In this document: piece after piece, positions 17,700 through 28,057 of the stretch
How positions within the stretch are numbered: position 1 is the first letter of the stretch
Layout: each line of letters opens with the position of its first letter
Assembly (NCBI GenBank): GCA_027489355.1
Contig: JAIXZY010000003.1
Location: forward strand, 1-64,000
From: Paracoccaceae bacterium
GTDB lineage: Bacteria > Pseudomonadota > Alphaproteobacteria > Rhodobacterales > Rhodobacteraceae
Direction: 5' to 3'
Length of the DNA stretch: 64,000 nucleotides
The notes under the pieces: generated by a model
The model's input: the letters and a program-made list of their open reading frames with translations, nothing else
Databases searched by the model: none
Told to the model about the DNA's origin: nothing
Translations under genes and position numbers: made by a program

Positions 17700-17821
17700 G
17701 GGATGCGCCTTTCGCTGAACGGGGCCGGGATGGCCCCTCATCGGCGGAAGAACGCCCAAGCGGCGGGCTGGGTTCCGGGATGCCGGTCGTGCCCGATCCG
17801 AAGGCGGCGCTTGTCCTGCGC

Positions 17822-17848
17822 GTAGGGTGGGCAGATTGCCCACCCTAC
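17822..17848. repeat. GTAGGGTGGGCA palindrome, 12-bp stem
   Basis: Perfect GTAGGGTGGGCA-GAT-TGCCCACCCTAC. Third member of the GTAGGGTG family, lying in the gap between the esterase stop (17874) and the DUF3309 gene. Confidence 0.85.
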
Positions 17849-17873
17849 CGGCGTGGACCTGCCGAACCGGCGA

Positions 17874-18791
17874 TCAGGCCGGCGGATGCATCCCGGCAAA
17901 GCCGGCGATGGCGGCGGTGATCCGGTCAAAGCTGTCCCGGGCGCGGGGGACGCTGGTCCGGGCGCGGAGGTAGCCGTGGACGAGGCCTTTCTCGACGATC
18001 CACGCGGCGTGACCGCCTGCCGAGGTGATCTTCTCGGCATAGGCCCGGGCGTCGTCGGCCAGGGGGTCGCATTCGGCGGCAATGGCCAGAGTGGGCGGAA
18101 GGCCGGAAAAATCGGTGTCGCGCAAGGGGTGGACGGTCGGGTCGTCCTCGGGCGGGGGTCCGTCGTGGCGGATGCCCTTGTAGAACAGGACGTCGTCGCG
18201 GGTCAGCATCGGGGCCTCGGCGTGGGTCAGATAGCTGCCACGGTCCACGTCGCCCCCGAGGCCGGGGTAGATCAGGACCTGGCCCAGGATCGGCAAGCGC
18301 AGGGGGCGCAGCGCATGGCAGGCGGCGGCGGCAAGGTTTCCCCCCGCGCTGTCGCCGACAAGGATCAGGGGACCCTCGGCGGCCAGCGCACGGGCCACGG
18401 CGCAGGCATCGTCGAAGGCAGCCGGATGCCGGTGTTCCGGCGACAGGCGGTAGTCGGCAGAAACAACGGTCAGGCCGGTGGCCGCCCTTATGTCGGCGCA
18501 GACCCCGTCGTGGCTGTGGAGCCCACCCACGACATAGCCCCCGCCGTGAAGATAGAGAACGGTCGGTCGCGCGCCGGGATAGATGCGGCAAGGCACCCCG
18601 GCGACGACCGCGTCATGGGCCGTGACCCCCGCAGGATAGGGGGTATCGAACGCGGCACACATCCGGTCGTAGATCGCCCGCTGTTCGGCGATCGAAAGCG
18701 TGGCCGTGTCCGGCGGATAATGGGCATTGGTGCGGTCGATGAAGGCCCAGGTCTCTGCGTCGATTAGCGTCTGGTAGTCGGGCTTGGTCAT
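17874..18791 (-). CDS. Alpha/beta hydrolase (hormone-sensitive-lipase-type esterase)
   Basis: A 305-residue carboxylesterase. The oxyanion-hole motif HGGGYVVG and the nucleophile elbow GDSAGGN mark the HSL family. The catalytic Asp is near AECDPLADDA and the His near KGLVHGYLRA. ATG 18791 has no extra signal sequence, so the enzyme is cytoplasmic. The physiological ester is unknown. Confidence 0.88.
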   Translation of the reverse strand: MTKPDYQTLIDAETWAFIDRTNAHYPPDTATLSIAEQRAIYDRMCAAFDTPYPAGVTAHDAVVAGVPCRIYPGARPTVLYLHGGGYVVGGLHSHDGVCADIRAATGLTVVSADYRLSPEHRHPAAFDDACAVARALAAEGPLILVGDSAGGNLAAAACHALRPLRLPILGQVLIYPGLGGDVDRGSYLTHAEAPMLTRDDVLFYKGIRHDGPPPEDDPTVHPLRDTDFSGLPPTLAIAAECDPLADDARAYAEKITSAGGHAAWIVEKGLVHGYLRARTSVPRARDSFDRITAAIAGFAGMHPPA

Positions 18792-18845
18792 GGTTCCCTC
18801 GTCTGGTGACCGGAGACTGGCAGGAACGCCCACGCCCCGCAAAGA

Positions 18846-18868
18846 GAAAGAGGGGCCGGTGAGCCCCC
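18846..18868 (-). terminator. Hairpin downstream of phoH
   Basis: Read on the minus strand, GGGGC-TCACCG-GCCCC followed by TCTTTCTCTTT. It lies about 30 bases beyond the phoH stop. Confidence 0.5.
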
Positions 18869-18898
18869 CTTTTTCCGGATCGTGCCTGCGGCGGTCGC

Positions 18899-19900
<1,002 letters not shown>

Positions 19901-19967
19901 CGGGGTCTCCTATGTCAGGGCCACAGGTAAACTGTGCAGCCGGATACGATCTGTGGCAAGCAAAACT

Positions 19968-20026
19968 CGCCACCCCCACAATTTGTTGCGTGGGTCCAAA
20001 CAATTTTAAGACAGATGGGGGTGGCG
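19968..20026. promoter_or_regulatory. Inverted repeat in the phoH upstream region
   Basis: CGCCACCCCCA (19968-19978) and TGGGGGTGGCG (20016-20026) are perfect 11-bp arms 37 bases apart. An inner pair CCACAG/CTGTGG lies nearby at 19921 and 19951. Possible leader RNA structure or protein site. Confidence 0.4.
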
Positions 20027-20036
20027 CTGCCCAAGG

Positions 20037-20062
20037 AAAAGGCCCCGGGCGGTGCCGGGGCC
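20037..20062 (-). terminator. Rho-independent terminator of the OmpA/lipoprotein genes
   Basis: On the minus strand, GGCCCCGG-CACCGC-CCGGGGCC followed by TTTTCC: an 8-bp perfect stem 18 bases after the lipoprotein stop. Confidence 0.75.
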
Positions 20063-20079
20063 GCAGACGTGCTGGCGCG

Positions 20080-20481
20080 TCAGTCGGCGGAGGCAGGTCC
20101 CGAGACGCGATCGGGGATTCCGGCATCTGCGGTCTCGTAGACACCGATCACGGTGCCGGGCGGGTACTTGCTGTCGCAGACCGGCAAGCCCGTGACCGGG
20201 TCGAAGCGGGGGCTGGAATAGCCTTCGACCCCGTCGTCGATGATCCAGACCTGGCAGCCGTCCGGGTCATAGGCGATGGCAGCCTGCCCGTCGACCAGCG
20301 AGACCTTGTCGCGGCCGTGGTCTTCGGCCGTGGCGATGATCGAGTCGGGACCGCTGTAGGGCTGCGTGCCCTCGATCCCGTCCATGAAGATCCCGCAGCC
20401 CGACAGGGCCGGGGCTAGCGAGACAAGGATCGCCATCCTGAACAGGGGGGCGCGGGCGGTGGTCTGCTCTGCAAGCGTCAT
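20080..20481 (-). CDS. Lipoprotein with a DGCQ..EGY..PVC module
   Basis: A 133-residue predicted lipoprotein. The signal peptide ends in the lipobox LSGC (APALSGCG), so the mature protein would be lipid-anchored. The mature part has DGCQVWIIDDGVEGYSSPR then DPVTGLPVC. The same module occurs in the OmpA protein encoded four bases upstream. Two conserved Cys could form a disulfide. Cell-envelope role inferred; function unknown. Confidence 0.65.
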   Translation of the reverse strand: MTLAEQTTARAPLFRMAILVSLAPALSGCGIFMDGIEGTQPYSGPDSIIATAEDHGRDKVSLVDGQAAIAYDPDGCQVWIIDDGVEGYSSPRFDPVTGLPVCDSKYPPGTVIGVYETADAGIPDRVSGPASAD

Positions 20482-20485
20482 CGGG

Positions 20486-21052
20486 TCAGCCTTTCTTGCA
20501 GAGGACTTCGACGCGCCGGTTCTGCGCCATGCCATCCGCGGTCCCGTTCGGGGCGGCGGGCCGGCTTTCGCCGTAGCCGGTCACGCTTTCGACGACCGCG
20601 CCGACCGAGCGGGCGACGGCGGCGACGGCTTCGGCGCGGGCTTCGGACAGGCTTTGGTTGTAGCTGTCCGAGCCGCGGCTGTCGGTGTGCCCCTCGACCG
20701 AGTAGGCGTAGGCTTCGGTCCGGCGGAAGTAGTCCTCAAGCTTGCTGCGCCCGTCGGCGGTGAGAGTGGCGCTGGCGGTGGCGAAGAAGGTGTCGACGCT
20801 TTCGGTCAGGCAGGAGGTCTGCTTCATGCAGACCGGCTTGCCGGTCCCCGGGTCGCGGCGGGGAACCATGTAGCCTTCGGTCCCGCCGTCGGCCCACCAG
20901 TGCTGGCACCCGTCGGCATCGACCCAGAGCCCCCATTCGATCTTGCCACTGACCGCGGGTTCCTGCGCAAGCACCATCTGCGCGGCACACAAGCTGGCCC
21001 CCGCGACGGCACCCACCAGCCCGCCGCGAAGCAAACGTCCCAGGTTCACCAC
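20486..21052 (-). CDS. OmpA-family protein with an N-terminal Cys module
   Basis: An exported protein of about 188 residues. After the signal peptide (cleavage near MVLAQ) comes DADGCQHWWADGGTEGYMVPR then DPGTGKPVC, followed by an OmpA/MotB-type peptidoglycan-binding domain (EGHTDSRGSDSYNQSLSEARAEAV). I prefer the GTG at 21052/21049 because AGGGGGG lies about nine bases upstream; a GTG at 21100 is also open. It is co-transcribed with the lipoprotein gene. Confidence 0.75.
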   Translation of the reverse strand: MVNLGRLLRGGLVGAVAGASLCAAQMVLAQEPAVSGKIEWGLWVDADGCQHWWADGGTEGYMVPRRDPGTGKPVCMKQTSCLTESVDTFFATASATLTADGRSKLEDYFRRTEAYAYSVEGHTDSRGSDSYNQSLSEARAEAVAAVARSVGAVVESVTGYGESRPAAPNGTADGMAQNRRVEVLCKKG

Positions 21053-21211
21053 TGACACACCCCCCTGCATGACCCGGTCGGGGCCATCCGTTTTCCGCAC
21101 TTAAACGGTCATTCCCGGCGGGGAGAAGGGATTCGTGAGGGTGTGGACAGGTTATCCACAGGCCTTTTCCAGAAAGTCGGACAGGCTGGCCGATGTGCAA
21201 CAGTCCACCGG

Positions 21212-22531
21212 CTAGACCGGCAGCGATACGGGTTCGGCTGCCAGAGAATTGGGCGCCGAGCCGGTGATGCGGACGCGCACCAGCTGGCCGACCTTGCCCT
21301 CGGGATGCTGGACGTGGACGGCGTGGAGATGGTCGGACTTGCCGACCATCTGCCCCTCGCGGCGGCCGGGCTTTTCGTACAGGACCTGCACCTCGCGGCC
21401 CACCATCGCCTCTTGCGCGGCGCGCTGCTGGGCGGTGATCAGCGCCTGAAGCTCTTGCAGGCGGGCGTCGGCCACCTCGGCCGGAACCGGGGTCTTTTCG
21501 GCCGCGGGCGTGCCGGGGCGGGCGGAGTACTTGAAGCTGAAGGCCGCGCCGAAGCCGACGGCGCGGATCAGGTCCATCGTCGCCTGGAAATCGGCGTCGG
21601 TCTCGCCGGGGAAGCCCACGATGAAGTCCGAGGACAGAAGGATGTCAGGGCGGGCGGCGCGGATGCGGTCGATCAGGCGCAGGTAAGCCTCGGCCGTGTG
21701 CTTGCGGTTCATCGCCTTTAGGATGCGGTCGCTGCCCGACTGCACGGGCAGGTGCAGGTAGGGCATCAGCTGCGGCAGGTCGCCATGCGCGGTGATCAGG
21801 TCGTCGTCCATGTCGTTGGGGTGGCTGGTGGTGTAGCGCAGACGCGCCAGCCCGTCGATCCGCGCCAGTTCGCGCACCAGCCGTGCGAGGCCCCAGACCC
21901 CATCCGGCCCCTCGCCGTGGTAGGCGTTGACGTTCTGGCCCAAGAGCGTGATCTCGCGCACGCCTTGCGCCACCAGCGCCTTCGCCTCGTCCAGAAGGCG
22001 GGTCACCGGACGGCTGACCTCGGCGCCGCGGGTGTAGGGAACGACACAGAAGGCGCAGAACTTGTCGCAGCCTTCCTGCACCGTGAGAAAGGCCGTCGGC
22101 CCCCGCAGCGCCTTGCGTTCGGGCAGAAGGGTGAACTTGTCCTCGACCGGGAAGTCGGTATCGACGACGCGGCCCTCGGCCTCGACCATCTGCGGCAGGC
22201 GGTGGTAGGCCTGCGGGCCGACCACGAGGTCCACCACGGGCGAGCGGCGCAGAATCTCTTCCCCTTCGGCCTGGGCGACGCACCCCGCGACGCCGACCTT
22301 GAGGCCCGGACGGTCCCGCTTCAGCGCGCGCAGGCGGCCGAGGTCGGAATAGAGCTTCTCGGAGGCCTTTTCGCGGATGTGGCAGGTGTTGAGCAGCACC
22401 ATGTCCGCCTCTTCCACCACCTCGGTCGTGACATAGCCCTTCGCGCCCAGGGCCTCGGCCATGCGCTCGGAGTCGTAGACGTTCATCTGGCAGCCGTAGG
22501 TCTTGACGAACAGCTTCTTGGCGTCGGTCAT
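21212..22531 (-). CDS. miaB: tRNA-2-methylthio-N6-dimethylallyladenosine synthase
   Basis: A radical-SAM methylthiotransferase for tRNA A37, 439 residues. It has an N-terminal MTTase domain ([14 protein letters not shown]), the radical-SAM cluster motif CDKFCAFC, and a C-terminal TRAM domain. The other Fe-S cysteines are visible in NTCHIREKA and [12 protein letters not shown] 22531 is preceded by an AAGGACG site. Confidence 0.96.
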   Translation of the reverse strand: MTDAKKLFVKTYGCQMNVYDSERMAEALGAKGYVTTEVVEEADMVLLNTCHIREKASEKLYSDLGRLRALKRDRPGLKVGVAGCVAQAEGEEILRRSPVVDLVVGPQAYHRLPQMVEAEGRVVDTDFPVEDKFTLLPERKALRGPTAFLTVQEGCDKFCAFCVVPYTRGAEVSRPVTRLLDEAKALVAQGVREITLLGQNVNAYHGEGPDGVWGLARLVRELARIDGLARLRYTTSHPNDMDDDLITAHGDLPQLMPYLHLPVQSGSDRILKAMNRKHTAEAYLRLIDRIRAARPDILLSSDFIVGFPGETDADFQATMDLIRAVGFGAAFSFKYSARPGTPAAEKTPVPAEVADARLQELQALITAQQRAAQEAMVGREVQVLYEKPGRREGQMVGKSDHLHAVHVQHPEGKVGQLVRVRITGSAPNSLAAEPVSLPV

Positions 22532-22596
22532 GCGAGGCGTCCTTCCGGGGATGACCGGCCATTTACACCGGGACGCCCGGCGCGGCAACGCCGGGT

Positions 22597-23016
22597 TCAG
22601 CCTGCGGCGGTCACGACATCGGGGCCGTCACCGGGATACTGCGGCAAGCCGTCGCCAATCGCGTAGAACCCGGCCCGTCCGTCGGTGCAGATGTGGTAGC
22701 CCGGATGCAGCGCCTCGGGCCGGTCGAAGGCCCCGGCCAGCACGGCGTAGCGCGGCTCGTCATCGGGTTTCCAGAACAGAAGCGAGCCGCAGGTGCCGCA
22801 GAAGCCCCGCTTGGCAAAGCTTGAGGCGGCGTACCAGGTGAGGTGCTCTGCCCCGTCCAGCGACAGACGGTCGGCCGGGATACTGGTGGCCGCGTAGTAC
22901 AGCCCCGACTGTCGCCGACATTGCGAACAGTGGCAAAACACCACCTCGCGCAGCGGCCCGCGGGTTGTGAAACGCACCTTGCCGCACAGGCAGCCGCCGG
23001 ATTCGATCTGGTCCAT
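22597..23016 (-). CDS. GFA/CENP-V family zinc protein
   Basis: A 139-residue protein of the glutathione-dependent formaldehyde-activating enzyme/CENP-V fold. It has [22 protein letters not shown] and GFCGTCGS, seven Cys able to bind two zincs. The name comes from the founding Gfa enzyme; most relatives have no proven activity. The ATG at 23016 has GAGAACGGG just upstream. Confidence 0.85.
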   Translation of the reverse strand: MDQIESGGCLCGKVRFTTRGPLREVVFCHCSQCRRQSGLYYAATSIPADRLSLDGAEHLTWYAASSFAKRGFCGTCGSLLFWKPDDEPRYAVLAGAFDRPEALHPGYHICTDGRAGFYAIGDGLPQYPGDGPDVVTAAG

Positions 23017-23143
23017 CCCGTTCTCTCCTGTCGCGCCAAGTCTGGCACGGACCGCCACGGCCGCAAGGTCCGAAGGCGACAGGACAGCTTGCATCGCCGT
23101 CCACGATCGCGGAATCTGCCGCGCAAGATCGACCGGACCCACC

Positions 23144-24010
23144 ATGCGCCACGCCAGCCTTTCCGATTTTCTCGACCATCAGCGCAGCGCCGGGACCGGG
23201 ACCGTGGCCCTGGTGCTTGCCGAGGACGAGGTAGAGCTGGATGCGACGCTTGCGCATCTGATCGGCCGCGGGTTCCGGTCCGTCGTGCTGCTTGCGCCCG
23301 AGGGCGTGCAGATCGGTGCCGAGCTGGAAAGCCGCGTGCACATCGTCCGCCATGACGTGTTTGCCGAGGGGGCGCTGGTGCGCGCGGTGAACCAGGCCAT
23401 CGCCGCCCTGCCGGGAAGCTGGCTGCACTACTGCCACAACGCCGAGTTCCTGTTCTTTCCCTTCTGCGAGACGCGCCGGGTCGGCGAAATGTTGGCTTTC
23501 CACGCCGAGGAACGGCGCGAGGCGATGCTGACCTATGTCATCGACCTTTATGCGGGCGACCTGACGACAGCGCCCAACGCGGTGGCGCTGTCGGACGCCT
23601 GGCTGGACCGGACCGGCTATTACGCCCTGGCGCGGAAGGACCCCGCGAACGACTGGCAACCGCGGGAGCGGCAGCTGGACTTCTTTGGCGGCCTGCGGTG
23701 GCGGTTCGAGGAGCACGTCCCGTTCGCAAAGCGCAGGATCGACCGGATCTCGCTGTTCCGGGCCAAGCCGGGCCTGAGGCTTCTGCCGGACTTCACCCTG
23801 TCCGACCAGGAGATGAACACCTATTCCTGCCAGTGGCACCACAACCTGACCGCCGCCGTCTGTTCCTTCCGCACCGCCAAGGCACTGCGGACGAACCCCG
23901 GCTCGCGCCATGCGATCCCAACCTTTCGCTGGCCCAACTCGGTGCGCTTCGACTGGCACAGCCGGCAGCTAATGGACCTGGGCCTGATGGAGCCGGGCCA
24001 GTGGTTCTGA
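23144..24010 (+). CDS. Glycosyltransferase family 2-like protein
   Basis: A 288-residue protein with an N-terminal Rossmann-like start (GTGTVALVLAEDEVELDATLAHLIGRG) and an acidic ..VIDLYAGDL.. region. The layout resembles GT2-like proteins common in Rhodobacteraceae. The C-terminal half is rich in Trp and His (QWHHNLTA, FDWHSRQL). No signal peptide. The assignment rests on overall resemblance rather than a clear DxD motif. Confidence 0.5.
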   Translation: MRHASLSDFLDHQRSAGTGTVALVLAEDEVELDATLAHLIGRGFRSVVLLAPEGVQIGAELESRVHIVRHDVFAEGALVRAVNQAIAALPGSWLHYCHNAEFLFFPFCETRRVGEMLAFHAEERREAMLTYVIDLYAGDLTTAPNAVALSDAWLDRTGYYALARKDPANDWQPRERQLDFFGGLRWRFEEHVPFAKRRIDRISLFRAKPGLRLLPDFTLSDQEMNTYSCQWHHNLTAAVCSFRTAKALRTNPGSRHAIPTFRWPNSVRFDWHSRQLMDLGLMEPGQWF

Positions 24011-24011
24011 T

Positions 24012-24830
24012 CTAGGCCTCGCCGGTGGAGAACGGAACCTGCAGGAGCGGCTGGTCAAGGATGCGGCGGACGGGTTCCGGTGCCGCGTCCGGGTCGATCA
24101 GCGGCGCAAGGCGGCAGTCCTGAAGATGCGCATCGATGTCCGCCTGGGCATCGCCCGTCAGATCGCGATGGCGCACCAGCACCACGGGCGAGGCCGTTGG
24201 GACCAGAAGCCCCTCGGCCGGGCCGGTGAGAATGCCGGTGATGAACCGCGCCTTGGGCTGCTGCCCTGCGTTCAGGACCAGGAAGGCCATCGCCTCGAAG
24301 CGTTCCTCGGCGAGCGCCACATACATCCGATTCAGCATCAGAAGCGCCCAGCCCTGGAAGGCAAAGCCCTCAGCCCCGTAGCGCGCCTCGATCAACCCGT
24401 CCGCGGGGCGCAGCATCAGGGCCATGCGCGCGATGCGGTCGGGCTGGCTGAAGGCGCGGTAGTACATCAGGTAGGCGCCGAAGTATTCCACCCCGCGCCG
24501 CCCTGTCTCACGGCGGGCGGCGTCGAGCAGGCCGAAAGGAATGGGCAGGCTCTGGCTTGCGTCGGTCGCACCAGTGGTCTGGGGCTGCACAAGGGCGCGG
24601 AAGGCGGGGGCCGGAGCCTCGAAGGCGAGGACCGTGAAGCCAGGAAGGCTTTGCGCCAGCACGCCCGCGATCCGCGCAAGGTTGTGCTGCGTCGGCCGCA
24701 CCCGTCCCGCGATCCAGCGCGAGACGACGGACTTGTCCACCCCCACCGCCGCACCCAGCGCCGCGGGCGAGACGTTGGCCTGTTTCAGCGCCAGCCGAAG
24801 GCGGCCGGCGAAATCCTCGGGAATGTCCAT
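24012..24830 (-). CDS. XRE-type helix-turn-helix regulator
   Basis: A 272-residue regulator. An N-terminal HTH (AALGAAVGVDKSVVSRWIAG) is followed by a large C-terminal domain of unknown fold, probably ligand-sensing. ATG 24830 has GGGAGG upstream. Its promoter region, shared with a divergent DUF1127 gene, has a cluster of GCAAC/GTTGC half-sites that may be its own operators. Confidence 0.8.
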   Translation of the reverse strand: MDIPEDFAGRLRLALKQANVSPAALGAAVGVDKSVVSRWIAGRVRPTQHNLARIAGVLAQSLPGFTVLAFEAPAPAFRALVQPQTTGATDASQSLPIPFGLLDAARRETGRRGVEYFGAYLMYYRAFSQPDRIARMALMLRPADGLIEARYGAEGFAFQGWALLMLNRMYVALAEERFEAMAFLVLNAGQQPKARFITGILTGPAEGLLVPTASPVVLVRHRDLTGDAQADIDAHLQDCRLAPLIDPDAAPEPVRRILDQPLLQVPFSTGEA

Positions 24831-24844
24831 CGCATGCCTCCCGT

Positions 24845-24899
24845 GCAACCAGATGCAACGTTGCGCACGCCGACGCAACCCGTGACCTTGCGTTGCAAC
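24845..24899. promoter_or_regulatory. Cluster of GCAAC/GTTGC half-sites
   Basis: GCAAC at 24845 and 24875, the palindrome GCAACGTTGC at 24855-24864, and the palindrome GTTGCAAC at 24892-24899 all lie within 55 bases between divergent genes. Confidence 0.5.
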
Positions 24900-25000
24900 T
24901 GGCCCGGACGGGTGAGCCGTGGCAGAAGCTGCCGCAGCGTCAATTGCCGGCGCGTGACGACCCAAGACCTTTTCAAGCGATCCTAGATCCCAGGTTACAG

Positions 25001-25249
25001 ATGCAATCCTTTGCCACGACCACCGCAGGGCGCACCCCCGCGCTGCCGACACGCCGGGCCTCGGCCGACTTCCCCACGAAGCTTTCGCCCGGCGTGTCGC
25101 TGCGGACGGTCCTTGCCTGCCTTGCGGCCTGGACGGAGCGGCGCGCCGAACGCAAGGCGCTGGCCCAACTGCTGGGCGCCGGCGATCATGTGCTGAACGA
25201 CATCGGCCTCTGCCGGGACGACCTGATCCAGATGATACGGAAGCCTTAG
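25001..25249 (+). CDS. DUF1127 (YjiS-like) domain protein
   Basis: An 82-residue basic protein. The C-terminal half (LAAWTERRAERKALAQLLGA then DHVLNDIGLCRDDL) is the DUF1127 signature. In other alphaproteobacteria such small Arg-rich proteins affect RNA turnover and phosphate or stress responses; here the role is unknown. Its stop overlaps the stop of irr. Confidence 0.75.
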   Translation: MQSFATTTAGRTPALPTRRASADFPTKLSPGVSLRTVLACLAAWTERRAERKALAQLLGAGDHVLNDIGLCRDDLIQMIRKP

Positions 25250-25656
25250 GCCTTGCGCAGGCGGATGACCACGTCGACGCGCGCCACGGCCATGCCCTCT
25301 GGCACCTGCGGCAGCGAGGCGATCTCCAGTTCCTCCGCCGGGGCGTCGGTCAGGGCGTGACTGTCTTCCCAGTAGAAATGCGGGTGATCGTCGGTGCGGG
25401 TATCGAAATAGGATTTGGACCCGTCGACCACGACTTCGTTCATCAGGCCCGCATCGCAGAAGGCGCGCAGCGTGTTGTAGACGGTGGCAAGGCTGACTTT
25501 CTCGCCCGCCGCAGAGGAGAGGGCATAGAGGCTTTCCGCCGTCACGTGCCGGTTCATCCCGTCGCCGACCAGCAGTTCCGCCAGCGCAAGCCGCTGCCGC
25601 GTGGGGCGCAGGCCCCCCGCCTTCAACCAGTCTGCGCTGCGTTCCGTGCCGGTCAA
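25246..25656 (-). CDS. irr: Fur-family regulator Irr
   Basis: A 136-residue haem-responsive iron regulator of the Fur superfamily. The winged-helix part includes LRPTRQRLALAELL and VSLATVYNTLRAFCDAGLM; the metal/haem region includes DDHPHFYWEDSH. No alphaproteobacterial Fur-type C-terminal CxxC is present, as expected for Irr. The start is TTG 25656 with AGGGG upstream; no ATG or GTG exists in frame. It is near fabA, a common alphaproteobacterial arrangement. Confidence 0.88.
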   Translation of the reverse strand: MTGTERSADWLKAGGLRPTRQRLALAELLVGDGMNRHVTAESLYALSSAAGEKVSLATVYNTLRAFCDAGLMNEVVVDGSKSYFDTRTDDHPHFYWEDSHALTDAPAEELEIASLPQVPEGMAVARVDVVIRLRKA

Positions 25657-25728
25657 ATGCCGCCCCTGACGTTGCTACCTTTGATATAGGGCGGCAAACC
25701 CGACTGTTTCAATGCGGAATCGTGGGGG

Positions 25729-26979
25729 TCAGCGGGAAATCCCCGCAAATCCGCGTTCAATCCGGGTCCAGACCAGGCCCGTCACCGCCAGCGAGCCGAT
25801 CCCGGCCACCCAGAACGGCAGCGTCAGCGCGATGCCGCGCGTCACCAGCTGCTCGCCGGCGAGGACCACGAGGCCCGACAGGATCAGTCCCAGCGGCATC
25901 ATCCCCCAGGCCAGAAGGCGATACAGGCTGTTCACGCGGCCCAGCAGCGCGTCCGGGATAAGCCTTTGCCGGGTGCTGACGGAAACGACGTTCCAGACGA
26001 AGCCCGAGAACTCCATCGCCGCGAAGCAGAGGCCCAGCGTCCAGGCGTCAGGGGCGAGCGCCATCGCCAGGAAACAGGGCCCCGAGGCGGCGAGCATCCA
26101 TTGCATCGTCCGGACCGCCCCCAGCGCCCGGACGATCCGTTCGCCCAACAGGCTGCCCGCGATCCCGCCCACCGCGCCGCCGGCCAGCGTCAGCCCGTAG
26201 GCCTGCGCCGAGAGGCCCAGGTTTTCCTGCGCGTGCAGGACCACGCCGATCACGATCATCTGGTGGAAGAGGTTCCAGAACCCCGTGGTCCAGGCGAGCG
26301 TCTTCAGGAGTGGCACCCCCCTCAGGAAGGCGAAACCCTCGGCCAGCTCTGCCCTCCAGCCGCGACGGTCGGAGCGTACCGCCCGGAACTGCCCCGCCAG
26401 TCCCGCGACCAGAAGCATCGCCAGCCCGTAGGCCGCCGCGTTGACCCCGAAGGCCAGCGGCAGCCAGAGGCCGATCAGGAAGGCCCCGAGCGCCGGGCCG
26501 ATCAGTGCGTTGGTCAGAAGCTCGGCGCTCCAGAGCCAGCCGTTGGCGCGTTCCAGCCGGTCCGGCGGAACCAGCGCGGGCAGAAGGGTCTGGGCGGCGT
26601 TATCCCGGAACACCTCGGCCGCGCCGACGACCAGCGCGGCGGCCAGCAGCGCCGTGTAGAGCGACGGGGAGGAGAGACCCTCGGCCGGGGCCGGGGCCAG
26701 GGGCAGCGCCAGCCAGAGCGCCAGCGCCGCGAACAGGAAGGCCGCCGCCCGCAGCGCGTCCATCGCCAGGATCAACCGCCGCCGGTCAACCCGGTCGGTC
26801 ACAAGCCCGGCGGGCAAGGCAAGAACGGCCCAGGGCGTGCGCAGGGCCACCGGGACCAGCGCGACCAGCAGCGGATCGCGCGTCAGAAGCGAGCCGATCC
26901 AGCCCCAGGCCACCACCGCGATCCCGTCGGCCAGGTTGGTCATCCCGCTGGCCGTGATGAAACGCCGCAGTGCCGTCAT
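25729..26979 (-). CDS. MFS transporter (EntS-like)
   Basis: A 416-residue protein with about 12 membrane segments. The MFS loop motif appears in [16 protein letters not shown], and a second copy in [17 protein letters not shown]. It resembles the MFS_3/EntS exporter group, so siderophore or drug export is possible. It lies between irr and fabA, divergent from fabA. The start at ATG 26979 has GGGAGAGAC upstream. Confidence 0.85.
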   Translation of the reverse strand: MTALRRFITASGMTNLADGIAVVAWGWIGSLLTRDPLLVALVPVALRTPWAVLALPAGLVTDRVDRRRLILAMDALRAAAFLFAALALWLALPLAPAPAEGLSSPSLYTALLAAALVVGAAEVFRDNAAQTLLPALVPPDRLERANGWLWSAELLTNALIGPALGAFLIGLWLPLAFGVNAAAYGLAMLLVAGLAGQFRAVRSDRRGWRAELAEGFAFLRGVPLLKTLAWTTGFWNLFHQMIVIGVVLHAQENLGLSAQAYGLTLAGGAVGGIAGSLLGERIVRALGAVRTMQWMLAASGPCFLAMALAPDAWTLGLCFAAMEFSGFVWNVVSVSTRQRLIPDALLGRVNSLYRLLAWGMMPLGLILSGLVVLAGEQLVTRGIALTLPFWVAGIGSLAVTGLVWTRIERGFAGISR

Positions 26980-27066
26980 GTCCGTCTCTCCCGGTCCCCC
27001 AAGACTTGCCACCCTTCGCCGTCGGATGCTAGGGAGGGTGAAGGGGTAAATGGGGGACCACAAGCT

Positions 27067-27576
27067 ATGGCGTCGTATCCGACCTTCTTCGACAAAGAGG
27101 CGTTGCTGGCCTGTTCGCGCGGGGAGCTTTTCGGCCCCGGCAACGCTCAGCTGCCCGCCCCGCCGATGCTGATGATGGACCGCATCACCGACATTTCCGA
27201 GGACCGGGGCGAGCATGGCAAGGGCCATGTGGTGGCCGAATTCGACATCACCCCGGACCTTTGGTTCTTCGAATGCCACTTCCCCGGCAACCCGATCATG
27301 CCGGGCTGCCTTGGGCTGGACGGGCTGTGGCAGCTGACCGGCTTCAACCTCGGCTGGCGCGGCTGGCAGGGGCGCGGCTATGCGCTGGGCGTGGGCGAGG
27401 TCAAGCTGACCGGCATGGTCCGCCCCGACCGCAAGAAGCTGACCTACTACGTCGATTTCACCAAGGCGATCCAGACCCGCCGCCTGACGATGGGCGTCGC
27501 CGACGGGCGCGTGGAAGCGGATGGCGAGACGATCTACCTGGTCAAGGACATGAAGGTCGCGCTGAGCGAGGCGTGA
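27067..27576 (+). CDS. fabA: 3-hydroxydecanoyl-ACP dehydratase/isomerase
   Basis: Makes and isomerises the double bond that starts unsaturated fatty acid synthesis. The active-site His is in [20 protein letters not shown], with the catalytic Asp in the same stretch. The 169 residues are normal. It partners with FabB, which here is encoded 2.1 kb downstream instead of adjacent. Confidence 0.96.
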   Translation: MASYPTFFDKEALLACSRGELFGPGNAQLPAPPMLMMDRITDISEDRGEHGKGHVVAEFDITPDLWFFECHFPGNPIMPGCLGLDGLWQLTGFNLGWRGWQGRGYALGVGEVKLTGMVRPDRKKLTYYVDFTKAIQTRRLTMGVADGRVEADGETIYLVKDMKVALSEA

Positions 27577-27582
27577 TCCGCC

Positions 27583-27963
27583 CTACCAGGAATTCACGCC
27601 CAGCATCTGATCGCCGTTGTAGACCTCGACAGAATTGTCCGAGGTCTTGACCCAGGTTTCGCAGACCTCCTTGCCGTCATCGAGGTCTGCCCAGGTGCGG
27701 CAGAACTTGCCGTCCTTGATCGCCCAGGTTCCGGAGATCGACAGTTCGTTGCCGTTGTCCATCTTGGCTCCGCCCTTTGCCGTCCCGTCGGCGGCAAGCG
27801 CGAGTTCGCCTTTATAGCCCATGCCCTCGCCGCCCAGCGTCAGCGTGATGCCGTTGGCGGTCAGGGCGGAAAGTTCATCTCCGGTCATCGGGGTGGCGCT
27901 TTGGGCAAACCCGGACGAGGCGGCAAGGGTGAGAAGCAACGGGGCAAGCAGGATCTTGTGCAT
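27583..27963 (-). CDS. Secreted DUF995-like protein
   Basis: A 126-residue protein with a clear signal peptide (cleavage near SGFAQS). The mature part contains MTGDELSALTANGITLTLGG, ADGTAKGGAKMDNGNE and GKFCRTWADLDDGKEVCETW, resembling the DUF995 family of small secreted alphaproteobacterial proteins. Two Cys are placed for a disulfide. It converges on fabA with only six bases between the stops. Confidence 0.6.
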   Translation of the reverse strand: MHKILLAPLLLTLAASSGFAQSATPMTGDELSALTANGITLTLGGEGMGYKGELALAADGTAKGGAKMDNGNELSISGTWAIKDGKFCRTWADLDDGKEVCETWVKTSDNSVEVYNGDQMLGVNSW

Positions 27964-28057
27964 TTCGGTCACTCCCTGAACTTGACACTGGCCGGACCGT
28001 TCGCCCGGCACGGACAGGGTCCGTGGCGTGCCGAGTCGCGTCAAGTGGCAGGAAGCC

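Noticed and set aside
21152-21160. TTATCCACA, a consensus DnaA box
   Set aside because: Single copy, no AT-rich unwinding element, no dnaA/hemE/parA neighbours, so no support for an origin.
25658-25696. TGCCGCCC/GGGCGGCA inverted repeat before irr
   Set aside because: Short GC-rich arms 23 bases apart are expected by chance at this composition, and they do not resemble an ICE box.
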